A stretch of DNA of 64,000 nucleotides from positions 4,427,848 to 4,491,847 of the forward strand of contig JAKTNV010000023.1 in assembly GCA_022747635.1 (NCBI GenBank), in the 5' to 3' direction. This stretch comes from Hetaerina americana (Eukaryota; Arthropoda; Insecta; Odonata; Calopterygidae). Under the pieces are notes generated by a model. The model made no database searches. It was given only the letters and a program-made list of their open reading frames with translations, and had not been told where the DNA came from. This document shows positions 61,729 to 64,000 of this stretch, in pieces. Every line of letters starts with the position of its first letter. Position 1 is the stretch's first letter. Made by a program: the position numbers and the translations under genes.

Positions 61729-62579
61729 CGAGGTCTGTCCAGAAGGTAGCATCCATTTTCGTGCAGAGTGAGAATTAGTGGTAAGAAACGAACCCATAAA
61801 ATTGGAGTTTACTTAGAAAACATAATTACAAAGGTAATCCAGAGAATAACCTTTGTTTTTGTGTGGCTTGAGAACAAGAGGAGAGAGCCGAATGATTGCT
61901 GTATTGACAGAAACAATAATTCAGTAAGCCTCAACCTGCAGTGATTGGAAGGTCACGCCACTTCTCGTTTGTTTACCATGGCGAGTCAAAATGAACACCA
62001 CAATTGAAATTTCCGCTTAATGGTCTGTGCATAAAGTGACCTCCTTTATACAAGATACATTGTAGCGTAACTCTTTAGCCGTGCTTCCATGCAATGGAGT
62101 CCTAGTAATCTGTGAAAAACTTTCTAAAGATTTCAATTATCGCGAAACGATTTTCATCAATTTTTAGGTGTAGTTCATCGTTCATCACAGACCATCATGG
62201 AGATTTGGATTCACTCTTAAATGGACGTCAGCATTGACTCACCACTCCTGTCCCTCATTGCATATGGCCCGTACAGAGCAATACTTTTCCCATTAAATTC
62301 AGCAGTTTTGAAGTTTTTTATCAGTAAAAACCTTAACACTGAACGAAATTTGGCGGGAACTGCAGTTGCATTGTTCATTTTCATTTTGACTGGCTATTGC
62401 AAACAAACGACAAGAGGCGCGACCTTCCGACCACTCCAGTTCAAAGCGTACTAACCTACCGTGTGCAGCAACACAGGGACCATTCGAACCTCTCTCCCCT
62501 TTTTCTTACGCTACACGAAAACAGAGGTTACTCTCTGGATAGCCATCGTAGTAACGTACCCTAAGTAAACTCCAATTAC
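61729..62579 (-). mobile_element. Fold-back, non-autonomous mariner derivative with about 195-bp inverted arms
   Basis: Left arm 61799-61997 and right arm 62381-62577 are imperfect reverse complements, starting with the shared ATTGGAGTTTACTTAG and ending with AGTCAAAATGAA. The loop (about 380 bp) carries on the minus strand an N-terminal transposase remnant: PAKFRSVLRFLLIKNFKTAE, IALYGPYAM, and in another frame MNDELHLKIDENRFAIIEIF. These match the start of a known mariner subgroup (...RAVIRFLxAKGxxAxEIxR..., ...VTDELVQKIDENIRxNRR). No catalytic Asp remains. The left flank begins TATACGAGGTCTGTCCAG, a mariner-like end, with no partner on the right. Confidence 0.78.
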
Positions 62580-62599
62580 TCGTTTTTTGAAGGATTCTT

Positions 62600-64000
62600 T
62601 TTATTTTCATATGCTTCCTTTGTCAAGGCTATTCTTCTTTTTAGTGCAGAGGGGCATCTGTTATCTCTTGTAATTACACTCACAAAGTAGCAGAACTCTT
62701 CAACTTTGCCAATCATTTATTCTCCAATAACTAAATTTACAGTCGTCCGTCCCTGTTTTAATAAACTATCATAACTTTGGTTTTTTTGCATTTATCTTCA
62801 GTTTCCAAAGCTGTGGACAGAGTTTAAAGCATTTTATTAATATCTTTGGCTTATTCTGCCAGGGTCACAATATCATCTGCAAAGATATGGCGATTTATCT
62901 TTCTTCCATTTATTTTTATTCTGTTTGTTTTCCCCTTCATTGTTTCTACAACTTTTTCAATATATAAGGTAACTACATATGTAAATGTCCAACTAGAAAA
63001 GTAAACATCCTTGTATTAAACCTTTTCTAAACTTCACTTCTTTCTCAATCCCTTTGGTCCTAAAATATTGCTTTGGTTCTGGCAGAGCTGAGATATAAAT
63101 TTTTTGTCCTTGTAGTATATTTCCTTTGTCCTCATGGTTACAAATATAAGTAATCAATGTACAGTAATTAAAGATATAAAGTAATTACTATGCTGCATTT
63201 TAAATCAATTGAGGTGAAAAAATTATCCATGTTCATTTTTAGCCTTTTGTTTAGGATTAATCACAGGGCCTGTATCATAATAACTTTGATTTTAATAATG
63301 GCTACAGGTATCTCCTCATTTAAATAATGTTAAAGCACTCATTTAGTAAGTCCTCTCAATTTATTTCTAAAGTATGTTAATATCTCAGCCAGTACATAAT
63401 CCACTAAGGCAGTTTTCCAGCAGTTAGCTTTTGGAGGGCATGCTCCCTCTTCTACATTAGGGACCCACTGCTATTTCTTTGCCATTGTGTAGATTCTCTA
63501 TGCATTCTTTCTGCTGTTTACACATTTCTTCATTATCTACTAAGAACCTTCTCTCTTTATTATTAGTCACTATTAACCTTATTCTAGGTAATGATAATGT
63601 GGAGCTTTGATTTTTCCAGTACACTTGACCTTGTTTTCCTACTTAGATATGTTCTTCTATTTCTTTTACCCATAGTTTTGTTAACCTCTCATTTTTTCTC
63701 TGCATTTATCTGTTATCTCAATAAATACAGGAGGTATGCTTTGATATCCTTCTTTGCTCTTGCTGTATTTCTCTTCTCAATAAGGTTTAAAATGTCTTCT
63801 GACATTTAAGGTTTCCAAGTTCAAGTTTCTTTCACCCAGGACTTTATTTGCAAATGCTACTATTTCCTGTTTCATTTCAATCCAATTTACTCTTTCTTCC
63901 CATTTCTCAACTATTTTTTTGGCTTACCCTCAAACTTCCTCATGTTTCTTCCTCCTTCAGTTTTTTCAGTGGCCTCTTCCTCCTTCAGTTTTTTCAGTGG
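62600..64000 (-). mobile_element. Decayed LINE RT region, running off the window
   Basis: Minus strand near 62870-62910 reads HIFADDIVTLAE (RT catalytic motif), preceded by VKFRKGLIQGCLLF (normally RQGCSLSPxLF) near 63010-63040 and INGRKIN in between. Further 5' sequence continues to the window edge. A 28-bp tandem duplication (CTTCCTCCTTCAGTTTTTTC plus AGTGG) ends the window at 63947-64000. Confidence 0.65.

Noticed and set aside
62221..62454. 77-codon + strand ORF
   Set aside because: It is the shadow of the fold-back element; the coding remnant there is on the minus strand.

Overview
The window is a piece of an animal nuclear genome, most likely an insect. It has AT-rich, intron-dominated DNA, GT-AG spliced exons on the + strand, many Tc1/mariner transposons and APE-type LINEs, and no sign of prokaryotic organisation. 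I cannot name the species.

One host gene runs left to right through the whole window: an ATM-type PI3K-related protein kinase gene (Drosophila tefu orthologue). I traced 14 exons between 809 and 59533 whose intron phases all agree from one exon to the next, giving about 3.08 kb of coding sequence, or roughly 1,027 codons. A possible further exon lies at 58-141. All of it falls in the N-terminal alpha-solenoid. The best anchor is the pair of exons at 58634-58783 and 58860-59533, which resemble human ATM at roughly residues 1,230-1,480 (recalled, not searched). The FAT, kinase and FATC regions, the promoter and the first exons lie outside. Only about 5% of the window is exon. Introns range from 76 bp to 12.2 kb.

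Nearly everything else I recognise is transposable-element debris in the introns. By region: 1.7-5.3 kb, three mariner fragments; 16.4-21.5 kb, a decayed antisense LINE split by a mariner that itself carries a tandem-repeat insertion; 22-25.7 kb, LINE scraps and a 26-bp minisatellite; 27.4-30 kb, a decayed antisense LINE; 30-33 kb, a CpG-richer block containing a tRNA-derived SINE; 34.2-38.4 kb, a sense-strand CR1-like LINE with a nearly complete mariner inserted near its 3' end; 40-46.6 kb, LINE scraps and two related mariners in opposite orientation; 46.75-51.07 kb, a nearly full-length antisense CR1-like LINE whose ORF1 (zinc finger, coiled coil, SGNH hydrolase) and ORF2 (endonuclease, reverse transcriptase) share one frame, separated only by a UGA; 51.9-58.5 kb, LINE and mariner scraps and a 58-bp perfect palindrome; 59.7-61.1 kb, a second near-identical mariner; 61.6-64 kb, a SINE fragment, a fold-back mariner derivative and another antisense LINE.

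I found no new host system. The observations most worth following are the UGA-CUA junction between LINE ORF1 and ORF2, the fold-back mariner derivative, and the twin mariners whose single frameshifts fall at different sites.
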